Origin: Acidilobaceae archaeon
GTDB lineage: Archaea > Thermoproteota > Thermoprotei_A > Sulfolobales > Acidilobaceae
Reading direction: 5' to 3'
Length of the DNA: 9,069 nucleotides
Assembly (NCBI GenBank): GCA_026985385.1
Contig: JALSQM010000102.1
Span: forward strand, 1-9,069
The notes under the pieces were generated by a model. It did not search any database. It was not told the origin of the DNA and saw only the letters and a program-made list of their open reading frames with translations. Position 1 is the stretch's first letter, and each line of letters opens with the position of its first letter. The position numbers were made by a program, and so were the translations under genes. Of the stretch, positions 1 to 7,202 are shown one piece after another.

Positions 1-145
1 TTAGGGTTCCCGGGCCTTATTAAACGGCCGCCCACGGGGCCGCCACCCTAATACGGCGCCGCCTCCACAGGGGGCCTATAGGGGGCGCCGGGTGAGGATT
101 GCCGGCTCACTTAATGCGAGGCTTAGGCTCATCGCATTCGATTAC
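1..145. promoter_or_regulatory. Upstream region of the gins23-mcm operon with T/A boxes on both strands
   Basis: No gene is seen here. TTATTAAA at 18-25 is a TATA-like box on the plus strand. Read on the minus strand it is TTTAATAA, which would suit a gene leaving the left edge of the window, so a divergent promoter is possible. A weaker box (CTTAAT, about 108-113) lies about 35 bases before the ATG at 146 and would suit a nearly leaderless transcript. Between them, CGGCGCC at 54-60 and GGCGCCG at 84-90 form a perfect 7-bp inverted repeat with a 23-base loop. All assignments come from sequence pattern only; no start site is known. Confidence 0.4.
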
Positions 146-670
146 ATGATGGAGCCGGTCAGGGTTCTAGCGCTAAAGGATATAGGCCCTCTGCCACTCC
201 CCGAGGGTGTAGTGAACGTGAGGAGGGGCGATGAACTAGACGTGCCGAGGTGGCAGGCGCTGGAGCTTGAGTCTCGGGGGCTCGTCGACGTCAGGGATAG
301 GGGTATAAAGGTGGATGACGTTAACATGTACCACTACCGCGAGAAGAGGGGGCAGGCCGCCAACCAGCTGCAGGGTCTGCCCCGCAACTTCTACTTGGAG
401 GTGAGGGATCTGATATCCAGGATTGACAGGGTGATAAGGGAGAACCCTACTACCATGCTGATACGCGATCGGGAGGTAGTGGAGAAGAACCTCCTAGAGC
501 TCTCCGAGGCCAGGCTCTTGAAGATAGTGAGGCTAGCGATAAGCGGGGGGGACGAGTTCAAGGAGAGGATGACCCCCGAGGAGACGATAATATACGATGC
601 GATGAGAGAGATAGTCGAGGTCATGAGGAGCTACGTTAAGGGGCTCGTGAGGGGTGAGGCCGGTGGCTGA
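146..670 (+). CDS. gins23: GINS complex subunit, Gins23 type (DNA replication)
   Basis: This is a GINS subunit. In archaea GINS binds MCM and the Cdc45/RecJ-like protein to form the replicative helicase. Domain order points to Gins23 rather than Gins51: a small beta-rich B domain comes first (VRVLALKDIGPLPLP...RRGDELDVPRW), and the helical A domain follows in the C-terminal half, with NLLELSEARLLKI as its conserved core. The frame is also open from a GTG at 92, but I prefer the tandem ATGs at 146/149. The conserved B-domain strand begins two to three residues after them, the extra 18 residues look unlike the family, and a T/A box precedes 146 at leaderless distance. The 174-residue product suits the family. 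Its stop lies inside the start of mcm, an arrangement known from other crenarchaea, so the two proteins are probably co-expressed. Subunit type is inferred from domain order and neighbour. Confidence 0.85.
   Translation: MMEPVRVLALKDIGPLPLPEGVVNVRRGDELDVPRWQALELESRGLVDVRDRGIKVDDVNMYHYREKRGQAANQLQGLPRNFYLEVRDLISRIDRVIRENPTTMLIRDREVVEKNLLELSEARLLKIVRLAISGGDEFKERMTPEETIIYDAMREIVEVMRSYVKGLVRGEAGG
653..665 (+). promoter_or_regulatory. Shine-Dalgarno site and GTG start of mcm inside the gins23 end
   Basis: GGTGA at 653-657 matches the archaeal anti-Shine-Dalgarno core and sits five bases before the GTG at 663. The frame is also open from a GTG at 654, but that codon overlaps the ribosome-binding motif itself. 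Start 663 therefore looks better, giving an 8-base overlap with gins23 and probable translational coupling. Confidence 0.55.
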
Positions 671-3600
671 GAGCGACAGCGCGGGGCTTCAGCTAGACTA
701 CTCGGAGAGGTTCAAGGACTTCCTCAGGAACTTCAGGGATAGGAGTGGCGAGCTCAAGTACATCCAGAGGCTCCGGCGGATGATTAACTTCAACCAGTCA
801 AGCCTCGTAGTCGACTACCCCGACATATACAGGTACGATACCGAGCTGGCGGAGGCGCTCATAGAGAGGCCCGACGATGTGATTAAGAGCGCCGGCGACG
901 CCATAAGGGAGCTCGTGGCCCAGGAGGATCCCGAGTATGCTGAGAGGAAGAAGAGGTTCGTGCCCCGCTTCGTCAACCTCTTCGAGACAATCAGGATAAG
1001 GGATATACGATCCGAGCACGTGGGGAGGCTAGTCCAGATAGATGGTGTGATAACCAGGATGCTCCCCGTTAAGAGCAAGCTCGTGAGGGCGGTATTCCTA
1101 CACGACAAGTGCGGGGCAACATTCCAGTGGCCCCCCGGGGACGCGGGGTTCATCGAGGAGAGGCTGGAGAAGCCCCCCTACTGCCCGGTCTGCGGTGAGA
1201 GTGGTGGCAGGTTCATACTACTCAAGGAGAAGAGCGAGTACATAGACTACCAGAAGATAGTCGTCCAGGAGAGGCCCGAGGACGTCCCGGGAGGACAGAT
1301 GCCGAGGAGCATAGAGGTCAGGTTGACGGGCGACCTAGTAGACACCGCCAGGCCCGGGGATAGGGTTCAGATAGCGGGGATCGTGAGGCTCGAGCCCTCC
1401 TCCCCCAAGAGCCTCCTCTTCGACGTCTACATAGACGCTAACAGCATAAAGGTTAGCGAGAAGGAGCTGGAGGAGGTATCGATTACGAGGGAGGACGAGG
1501 AGAGGATCAGGGAGCTAGCCAGGGATCCCTGGGTGAGGGAGAAGATAATAGCTAGTATAGCGCCGAGCATCTACGGCCACTGGGACCTCAAGGAGGCCAT
1601 AGCACTCCTCCTCTTCGGCGGGATACCCAAGGTGCTCCCCGACGGTACCAGGATAAGGGGCGACATACACGTGCTCTTCATAGGTGATCCCGGCATGGCG
1701 AAGAGCCAGCTGCTACAGGCAGCCGCTAGGGTGGCGCCGAGGGCTGTATTCACTAGCGGTAAGGGGAGCACGGCCGCAGGCCTCACGGCAGCGGTGCTCC
1801 GCGACCCGAAGACCGGGGAGTGGTACCTCGAGGCTGGGGCGCTCGTGCTGGCCGACGGCGGGGTCGCTATAATAGACGAGTTTGATAAGATGAGGAACGA
1901 GGATAGGACGGCGATACACGAGGCAATGGAGCAGCAGAGCTACCACAGGGACTTCGAGTTAATGCTGGCCGACGGCAGGAAGGTCAAGATAGGGGATCTC
2001 GTCGACTCCCTAATGGAGGCCTACAGGCCTCTAGTCGTCAAGGGCAGGGACACGGAGATACTATACGTTAACGGGATCTACCTACTATCAGTCGACCCCG
2101 AGACAGGCAGGATCATACCGGTGAAGGCTGATAGGGTGAGCAGGCATAAGGCGCCCGACCGCTTCATCGAGATAAGCTTCTCCAATGGGAGAACCATCAG
2201 GGTGACACCCGAGCACCCAGTGATGGTGTGGGATGGCGGTAGAATCGTGGAGAAGCCAGCAGCAGAGGTTAGGCCTGGTGATGAGGCCGTCTCAGTCAGG
2301 TACTATAACATCATGGGTGGGAGCGGCCTCGACCCCGTGGAGGCCGCCCTAATAGGGCTGGCCCTGGGCGGCCTCAGGGTCCAACTAGACCGTGGGAGGG
2401 CCCTCATAGAGGCCCCGGAGGATGCATTCAACGATGTAAAGGGCCTCCTAGATAGCCTGGGCGCGGAGTATAGGGCCTCCCCCGAGGGGGGTAGGGCTCT
2501 AGTCGAGGTCGAGGTTGGAGGCGACGCGGAGGCACTCCGCGACGCTCTAGCCAGTCGAAGGGTGCCCCCGCAGCTAATGAGGGCCGGGCTCCAGGCTAAG
2601 AGGGCCTTCCTGGAGGCCCTAGCCCTCGCGGCCCCATGCAAGGGTTGTAGGGGCCTTGTATGCGTGCCCTCAAGGGGTGTCGCAGAGGATGTGCAGGACC
2701 TCCTCCTAACCCTCTCGGTTAGGTCTACCCTGGAGGCCTCGGGGGACTGTTACGCTGTCAGGGTCAACGAAGCCGACGCCGCTGCCCTCGCGGGCGCGCT
2801 AGCACTCGGTGCTGGGGCCCTCCCGGACGGGGGAGGTCTGGCGCTACCCGTAGCCCGTGGGGCCGCCGGCGCTGCAGGGGGATCCTCGCGGGGGGCCCTT
2901 GATAGGGTTGTGGTTACTGGTGTCAGGGTGGTTGAGAACAGGGACTCCGAGTGGGTCTATGACGTGACGGTGGAGCCGTACCACTTATTCGTGTCCCACG
3001 GCCTAGTGCTGCATAACACGATAAGCATCTCGAAGGCGGGCATAGTGGCTAGGCTCAACGCTAGGGCCAGCGTGCTAGCGGCTGGTAACCCGAAGTTCGG
3101 CCTCTACGACCCCAGTAAGAGCTTCGTGGACAACGTTAACCTGCCGCCCACGATACTCTCCAGGTTCGACCTCATATTCGTGCTACGCGATGTACCCGAT
3201 AAGCGGAGGGATGCGGAGCTGGCGTCGTACGTGCTCGAGGCACACACAAGCAGTGAGAGGATAAGGCCGGAGATAGAGCCTCAGCTGCTGAGGAAGTACA
3301 TACTCTACGCTAGGAGGTACGTGCGCAGGGTCAGGCTCTCCAGGGAGGCTAAGGAGATGCTTAAGAACTTCTTCACAAGCATGAGGGCAACGGCGCTCTC
3401 CTACATGCAGGGCGAGGGCCCCCTACCGATACCCATCACCACCAGGCAGCTCGAGGCACTAATCAGGCTCACCGAGGCCCACGCCCGCATGGCCCTCCGC
3501 GAGGAGGCGGGCCCAGAGGACGCCGCCGAAGCCATCCGGCTGACCCTCAGCTTCCTCACGAGCGTTGGATTCGACGTCGAGGCCGGGGTTGTCGACGTTG

Positions 3601-3833
3601 GAATGCTGTCCTCAGGGGCAACGTATAGGATGAGGGCGGTCATGAGCCTGATACAGGACATAATAAAGGAGAAGCAGTCCTCCAACCCGAGGGGCTGCGC
3701 CCCCCTCAAGGAGATACTCGAGGAGGCGCAGTCGCGTGGTATAAACAGGGAGAAGGCCAGGGAGGCCGTTGAGAGGATGTATAGGAACGGGGTCATCTAC
3801 GATAGGGGCAACCAGTGCTACGCACTAGTCTAG
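663..3833 (+). CDS. mcm: Replicative DNA helicase MCM, interrupted by an intein
   Basis: MCM is the hexameric 3'-5' helicase at the archaeal replication fork. The translated product is 1056 residues counted from GTG 663. Removing the 360-residue intein leaves 696, normal for archaeal MCM. Order: N-terminal helical domain; zinc site H147-x2-C150 ... C174-x2-C177; OB-fold region with RPGDRVQIAG; AAA+ domain with Walker A GDPGMAKS (K347), Walker B IIDE (D405, E406), sensor 1 AAGNPKFG (N809) and arginine finger LSRFD (R834); and a C-terminal winged helix of about 70 residues. The intein splits EAMEQQ from TISISKAG, in the helix-2 insert next to Walker B, so no functional ATPase forms without splicing. 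Walker A carries Met where Thr is usual (GDPGTAKS). The gene lies directly after gins23 with overlapping ends, and its stop codon overlaps the convergent peptidase gene. Identity is very secure; the start could be 654. Confidence 0.97.
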   Translation: MAESDSAGLQLDYSERFKDFLRNFRDRSGELKYIQRLRRMINFNQSSLVVDYPDIYRYDTELAEALIERPDDVIKSAGDAIRELVAQEDPEYAERKKRFVPRFVNLFETIRIRDIRSEHVGRLVQIDGVITRMLPVKSKLVRAVFLHDKCGATFQWPPGDAGFIEERLEKPPYCPVCGESGGRFILLKEKSEYIDYQKIVVQERPEDVPGGQMPRSIEVRLTGDLVDTARPGDRVQIAGIVRLEPSSPKSLLFDVYIDANSIKVSEKELEEVSITREDEERIRELARDPWVREKIIASIAPSIYGHWDLKEAIALLLFGGIPKVLPDGTRIRGDIHVLFIGDPGMAKSQLLQAAARVAPRAVFTSGKGSTAAGLTAAVLRDPKTGEWYLEAGALVLADGGVAIIDEFDKMRNEDRTAIHEAMEQQSYHRDFELMLADGRKVKIGDLVDSLMEAYRPLVVKGRDTEILYVNGIYLLSVDPETGRIIPVKADRVSRHKAPDRFIEISFSNGRTIRVTPEHPVMVWDGGRIVEKPAAEVRPGDEAVSVRYYNIMGGSGLDPVEAALIGLALGGLRVQLDRGRALIEAPEDAFNDVKGLLDSLGAEYRASPEGGRALVEVEVGGDAEALRDALASRRVPPQLMRAGLQAKRAFLEALALAAPCKGCRGLVCVPSRGVAEDVQDLLLTLSVRSTLEASGDCYAVRVNEADAAALAGALALGAGALPDGGGLALPVARGAAGAAGGSSRGALDRVVVTGVRVVENRDSEWVYDVTVEPYHLFVSHGLVLHNTISISKAGIVARLNARASVLAAGNPKFGLYDPSKSFVDNVNLPPTILSRFDLIFVLRDVPDKRRDAELASYVLEAHTSSERIRPEIEPQLLRKYILYARRYVRRVRLSREAKEMLKNFFTSMRATALSYMQGEGPLPIPITTRQLEALIRLTEAHARMALREEAGPEDAAEAIRLTLSFLTSVGFDVEAGVVDVGMLSSGATYRMRAVMSLIQDIIKEKQSSNPRGCAPLKEILEEAQSRGINREKAREAVERMYRNGVIYDRGNQCYALV
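1938..3017 (+). other. Intein within MCM, 360 residues, LAGLIDADG-containing type
   Basis: This in-frame protein-splicing element has intact splicing features. Residue 1 is Ser (1938-1940), followed by a block A-like segment ending in ELMLADGRKVKIGDL. Block B is RVTPEHPV, with T90 and H93. Block F is VYDVTVEPYHLFVSHG, with D342 and H349. The C-terminus is LVLHN with His359-Asn360, and the next extein residue is Thr. Joining EAMEQQ to TISISKAG restores an uninterrupted MCM core, which fixes both boundaries. The Hint splicing domain is about 160 residues in two parts, roughly 1938-2312 and 2912-3017, with an endonuclease-derived insert between them. Ser1 and Thr+1 are accepted nucleophiles in known inteins, so splicing is expected from motifs, not shown. 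MCM inteins are known in other archaea; I cannot state which named insertion class this site belongs to. Confidence 0.92.
2313..2911 (+). pseudogene. Degenerate LAGLIDADG homing-endonuclease domain inside the MCM intein
   Basis: The middle of the intein keeps the outline of a two-motif LAGLIDADG nuclease. Motif 1 is ALIGLALGGLRV (2346-2381), where the family has a pattern like LLGLLLGDGYI. The acidic position is now Gly (codon 2370-2372). Motif 2 is RAFLEALALAAPC (2601-2639), against a pattern like RAFLRGLFDADGS. Both Asp positions are changed, and the catalytic one is Ala (2631-2633). The motifs are 87 residues apart, a normal spacing. After motif 2 a typical helical stretch survives (AEDVQDLLLTLSVRSTL), then an Ala/Gly-rich low-complexity run (about 2770-2900). 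The reading frame is open throughout, as splicing requires. I infer a catalytically dead domain; the alignment was made by eye against remembered family patterns. Confidence 0.7.
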
Positions 3834-4931
3834 AGGCCCTATATTAGCCTCATACCACTCCTTGGTTACCCTCTTAGTAGCCTCGACTATGAGCCTCGAC
3901 GTGTACTCTAGATCCCGGAGGCTCAGCAGCTCCACGGGGCTGTGTATGTACCTTGTAGGGATCGACACCGTGGCGGTGGGCACCCCCTCCCTCGTGAGGG
4001 CTATCACTGCGCCATCAGTAGTGCCCCCGGGGAGTATGGAGAGTTGAACGGGTATCCCCGCCTCCCTGGCGGTGTCCAGGAGTAGCTTCAAGAGCTTGGG
4101 GTGTGATATTAGCCCGCTGGAGGAGCGCCCGTCGGCTACCGTCAACGCGGGTCCCCCACCCACCCTGGCAACCTGATCCCTCGCCTCGGCCCCGGGCACG
4201 TCGTTGGCTGTTGTGACGTCAACAGCTATACCGACGTGGGGAGCGACCCTGTAGGCGGCTACCCTAGCCCCCTTAAGGCCGACCTCCTCCTGCGTGGCTA
4301 CGACTAGGTATACGTCAGCCTCTTGACCGTCTATGGCCTTGAAGGCGCTGATGAGCGCTGCTACCCCCGCCCGGTCATCCATGGCCTTACCCGTGACCCT
4401 GTCACCCGCAAGCCTTATGGTGTCCCTGTCCAGGTCGACGGGGCTCCCAACGCGGATCCCCAGGGACTCCACCTCCTCCCTACTGGAGGCCCCTATGTCG
4501 ACGAAGAGCCTGTCGAGGGGGACCACCTTCTCCCTCTCCTCCGGCTTAAGCAGGTGCGGGGGCTTACTACCTACAACACCGTACACCAGCCTGCCATCAT
4601 CTGTTCTTATGCGGACACGCTGCCCGAGCACTATGGGATCCCACCAGCCACCAATCGGGGATAGGTATACGAAGCCGCGCTCGTCTATGTATCTAACGAA
4701 GAAGCCGATCTCATCCATGTGGGCGTCCAAGAGGAGCCTTAGACCCCCCTCGCCCTTCTTGACGGCTATAACGTTGCCGAGTGAGTCGACCTCAACGCTA
4801 TCGGCCACGCCCCTCAACTCGTCGATTACAACACCCCTAACATCGTCCTCGTAGCCAGAGACCCCGAACGCCTCCGTCAGCCTCTTAAGGAGGCCGAATA
4901 GCTCGTCCAATACATCGCCCACGGGGCGCAC
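3825..4931 (-). CDS. M42-family metallo-aminopeptidase (TET / deblocking aminopeptidase type)
   Basis: The product is a cytosolic di-metal aminopeptidase of 368 residues, the usual length for the family. Archaeal relatives (TET peptidases) form large dodecameric shells that trim peptides released by the proteasome. The full metal and catalytic set is visible: H71 in DAHMDEIGF, bridging D185 in GKAMDDRAG, general base E215 with ligand E216 in ATQEEVGLKG, D238 in AVDVT, and H330 in TRYIHSPVE. A PGGTTDGA loop (301-308) lies near the C-terminal part of the active site. The start is GTG (4931-4929) about 31 bases from a T/A box, so the transcript is nearly leaderless; another GTG lies three codons in. 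The gene converges on mcm, ending 9 bp inside it. Substrate preference cannot be read from the sequence; older databases may call such proteins endoglucanase or cellulase M. Confidence 0.93.
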   Translation of the reverse strand: MRPVGDVLDELFGLLKRLTEAFGVSGYEDDVRGVVIDELRGVADSVEVDSLGNVIAVKKGEGGLRLLLDAHMDEIGFFVRYIDERGFVYLSPIGGWWDPIVLGQRVRIRTDDGRLVYGVVGSKPPHLLKPEEREKVVPLDRLFVDIGASSREEVESLGIRVGSPVDLDRDTIRLAGDRVTGKAMDDRAGVAALISAFKAIDGQEADVYLVVATQEEVGLKGARVAAYRVAPHVGIAVDVTTANDVPGAEARDQVARVGGGPALTVADGRSSSGLISHPKLLKLLLDTAREAGIPVQLSILPGGTTDGAVIALTREGVPTATVSIPTRYIHSPVELLSLRDLEYTSRLIVEATKRVTKEWYEANIGPLD

Positions 4932-5027
4932 CCCTAAGCTCCCACGGTGGAGCTCTAGTTAAAGCTTAGCGGGGCGAGTACCAGTAGGGCTCGGGGCGGC
5001 CCTCAGGGCTCTGGGGGAGTAATAGTA
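4932..5027. promoter_or_regulatory. Divergent promoter region between the M42 peptidase and hel308
   Basis: These 96 bases separate two outward-pointing genes. The only T/A-rich stretch is TTAAAGCTTA at 4959-4968, nearly its own reverse complement around AAGCTT. On the minus strand it reads as a TATA-like box about 31 bases before the peptidase GTG. On the plus strand the same box would start transcription near 4990, giving hel308 a leader of roughly 40 bases. That leader contains GGGGGAG (5013-5019), a weak ribosome-binding candidate. No second convincing box for hel308 is seen, so the two genes may share one element. This is inferred from spacing alone. Confidence 0.5.
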
Positions 5028-7202
5028 GTGCCTCTGAACGATCTACCGGAACCCGTTAGGAGGCTGCTGGAGGCCCTCGGGGTAAGGGAGCTCTACCCCA
5101 TCCAGAGGAAGGCTGTCGAGGCCGGGGTTCTGAGGGGCAGGAGCCTCCTAGTATCGGCTCCGACTGCCTCCGGTAAAACACTGGTCGCCATGATGGCCAT
5201 AGTGTCGAGGCTCTCGGACGCGGGTGGTAGGGCCTTCTACGTGGCCCCGCTGAGGAGTATAGCGCTCGAGAAGTATAGGGACTTCAAGAAGCTCGAGGGC
5301 CTCGGCTACTCTGTGAGGGTCAGCGTAGGCGACCTCGAGAGGGGGCTACCCGGAGCCGACATAGTGGTTACGACGTATGAGAAGCTCGACTCGACGGCGA
5401 GGAGCAACCCGGGGCTCCTGCGGGAGGCGAGCGTGGTTGTAGTAGATGAGATACACTACGTTAACGACCCTAAGAGGGGGCCCCTCCTCGAGGGGCTCAT
5501 AGCGAGGATCCTCGGGGGGCCCGAGAGGCCCCAGCTAGTGGCCTTGAGTGCGACGGTGCCGAACTCCTCCGAGATAGCTGGGTGGCTTGGGGCGGAGCTC
5601 GTGGAGTCCGACTGGAGGCCGGTGCCCCTACGGGAGGGGGTGCTCGACGGGGATGAGATCCTCTACTCCGACGGGTCTAGGAGGAGGATCTACGCTCCAA
5701 CGGGTAAGCCCTACGTTGACCTGGTAGCAGACCTAGCCGATGAGGGGGGCCACGCCCTGGTGTTCGTTCAGAGTAGGAGGAGGGCCATACAGCTGGCGAA
5801 GCAGGCCTCGAAGCACAGCGGGCTCCTGGGCTACGACGAGGCCGAGGCGCGCGAGTGGCGGTCCAGGATACTGGACTCGGCGGCGCCCGCCCCAGTGAGG
5901 GAGGAGCTGGCTGACCTCGTCGGCAGGGGCGTGGCTTTCCACCACGCCGGCCTGGGCAACGAGCTTAGGGGTCTCGTGGAGGAGGCGTTTAGAGCCGGTG
6001 CCCTCGCGGCGGTGTATGCGACACCAACCCTCGCCGCCGGCGTGAACCTGCCCGCGAGGAGGGTCGTCGTGGCCGAGTACGTGAGGTACGAGCACGGCTA
6101 CAGGAGGCCGATAAGCGTCTCGGAGTACAAGCAGCTGGCCGGCAGGGCCGGAAGGCCCCACATGGACGAGTACGGCGAGGCCGTCATAGTACCCCACGGC
6201 AGGGACGAGCCCGGGGACCTCATAGAGTACTATATAAGGGGGGAGCCGGAGAGGGTTGAGAGCAGGCTCTCCGGGCTACGCGGCCTACGCCACGTCGTCC
6301 TAGGCCTCGTGGCCTCGGGCCAGGCCTCGACGCTCGACGAGGTAATGGCTGTTGTCAGGCGCACACTCTACGCCAGGCAGAGGGGCGAATCCCTCCTGGC
6401 CCCCATGGTGGAGGCCGCCCTCAGGCAGCTCGTGGACTGGGGGCTCCTGGAGCGCTTCGAGGGCAACGCATACAGGGCTACCCCAGTAGGCTTCGAGGCC
6501 AGTAGATACTACGTGGACCCCGAGACTGTTAAGGTTTTCATTGAGAGCGTGAGATCCCTAGGCCCCGGGGCCGAGCCCAGTGATGCGCAGCTACTATACA
6601 TCATAGCGTCGACCCCGGACATGCCTAGGCTGCCCGTGTCGCGGAGGGAGTCCGAGGAGCTGCTGGACACCCTACTAGACGTTGCCCCCGAGGTCTACGA
6701 TCTAGTAGACTATATAGGCTGGGAGGAGTCCTCCAGCATAAAGGCGGCCCTAGTCCTCATGGACTGGATCGAGGAGGTGCCCGAGGAGAGGATATTCTCC
6801 AAGTACGACGTGTGGCCGGGGGACCTCTACGCCATAATAGACGCTGGCCGCTGGCTGGCAAGCGCCCTCTCCAGCGTGTCGGACGCCCTAGCCTGGCGGG
6901 GGGTAGCCTCGAGGCTGAGGGTGCTCGAGGCCAGGATAAGGCATGGGGTCAAGGCTGAGCTTCTGGAGCTCGTGGGCATACCCGGTGTCGGCCGTGTGAG
7001 GGCCCGCAGGCTCTACGAGGCCGGCTACAAGAGCCTCGCAGACCTCGCATCGGCCGAGCCATCCAAGCTACTCGGGCTACCCGGCCTCGGCCCAAGCACT
7101 GTCGCGTCGATCATGGAGTTCTTCGGTAGGCGGGAGGAGGCCGAGAGGATACGCAGGAGGCTAGCCAGGCGTGGGAGGGGGTTGACTGCATTCATGGATT
7201 AA
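5028..7202 (+). CDS. hel308: Hel308-family superfamily 2 DNA helicase
   Basis: Hel308 (also Hjm; related to eukaryotic HelQ) is a 3'-5' DNA helicase acting at stalled replication forks and in recombination. The 724-residue length is typical. Motifs in order: Q-motif LYPIQ (Q26), motif I APTASGKT (K50), motif II DEIH (140-143), motif III SAT (174-176), motif IV ALVFVQSRR (about 243), motif V YATPTLAAGVNLP (330-342), and motif VI QLAGRAGRP (369-377). A winged-helix and ratchet region follows, then helix-hairpin-helix segments near residues 645-695 (VGIPGVGRVRARRLYEAGY and LPGLGPSTVASI). The tail is basic and ends in GLTAFMD. The GTG start fits because the family begins only about 20 residues before the Q-motif. 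The C-terminal 42 bp overlap the dehydrogenase gene on the other strand. It belongs to the same replication and repair theme as gins23-mcm but is a separate transcription unit. Confidence 0.95.
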   Translation: MPLNDLPEPVRRLLEALGVRELYPIQRKAVEAGVLRGRSLLVSAPTASGKTLVAMMAIVSRLSDAGGRAFYVAPLRSIALEKYRDFKKLEGLGYSVRVSVGDLERGLPGADIVVTTYEKLDSTARSNPGLLREASVVVVDEIHYVNDPKRGPLLEGLIARILGGPERPQLVALSATVPNSSEIAGWLGAELVESDWRPVPLREGVLDGDEILYSDGSRRRIYAPTGKPYVDLVADLADEGGHALVFVQSRRRAIQLAKQASKHSGLLGYDEAEAREWRSRILDSAAPAPVREELADLVGRGVAFHHAGLGNELRGLVEEAFRAGALAAVYATPTLAAGVNLPARRVVVAEYVRYEHGYRRPISVSEYKQLAGRAGRPHMDEYGEAVIVPHGRDEPGDLIEYYIRGEPERVESRLSGLRGLRHVVLGLVASGQASTLDEVMAVVRRTLYARQRGESLLAPMVEAALRQLVDWGLLERFEGNAYRATPVGFEASRYYVDPETVKVFIESVRSLGPGAEPSDAQLLYIIASTPDMPRLPVSRRESEELLDTLLDVAPEVYDLVDYIGWEESSSIKAALVLMDWIEEVPEERIFSKYDVWPGDLYAIIDAGRWLASALSSVSDALAWRGVASRLRVLEARIRHGVKAELLELVGIPGVGRVRARRLYEAGYKSLADLASAEPSKLLGLPGLGPSTVASIMEFFGRREEAERIRRRLARRGRGLTAFMD

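Noticed and set aside
1938..3017. Introduced gap or frameshift in mcm
   Set aside because: The insert is in frame, has splicing blocks A, B, F and G, and its removal restores the MCM sequence exactly.
4323..4854. Overlapping plus-strand frames opposite the M42 peptidase
   Set aside because: Shadow frames; the minus-strand gene has a full metal-ligand set and normal length.
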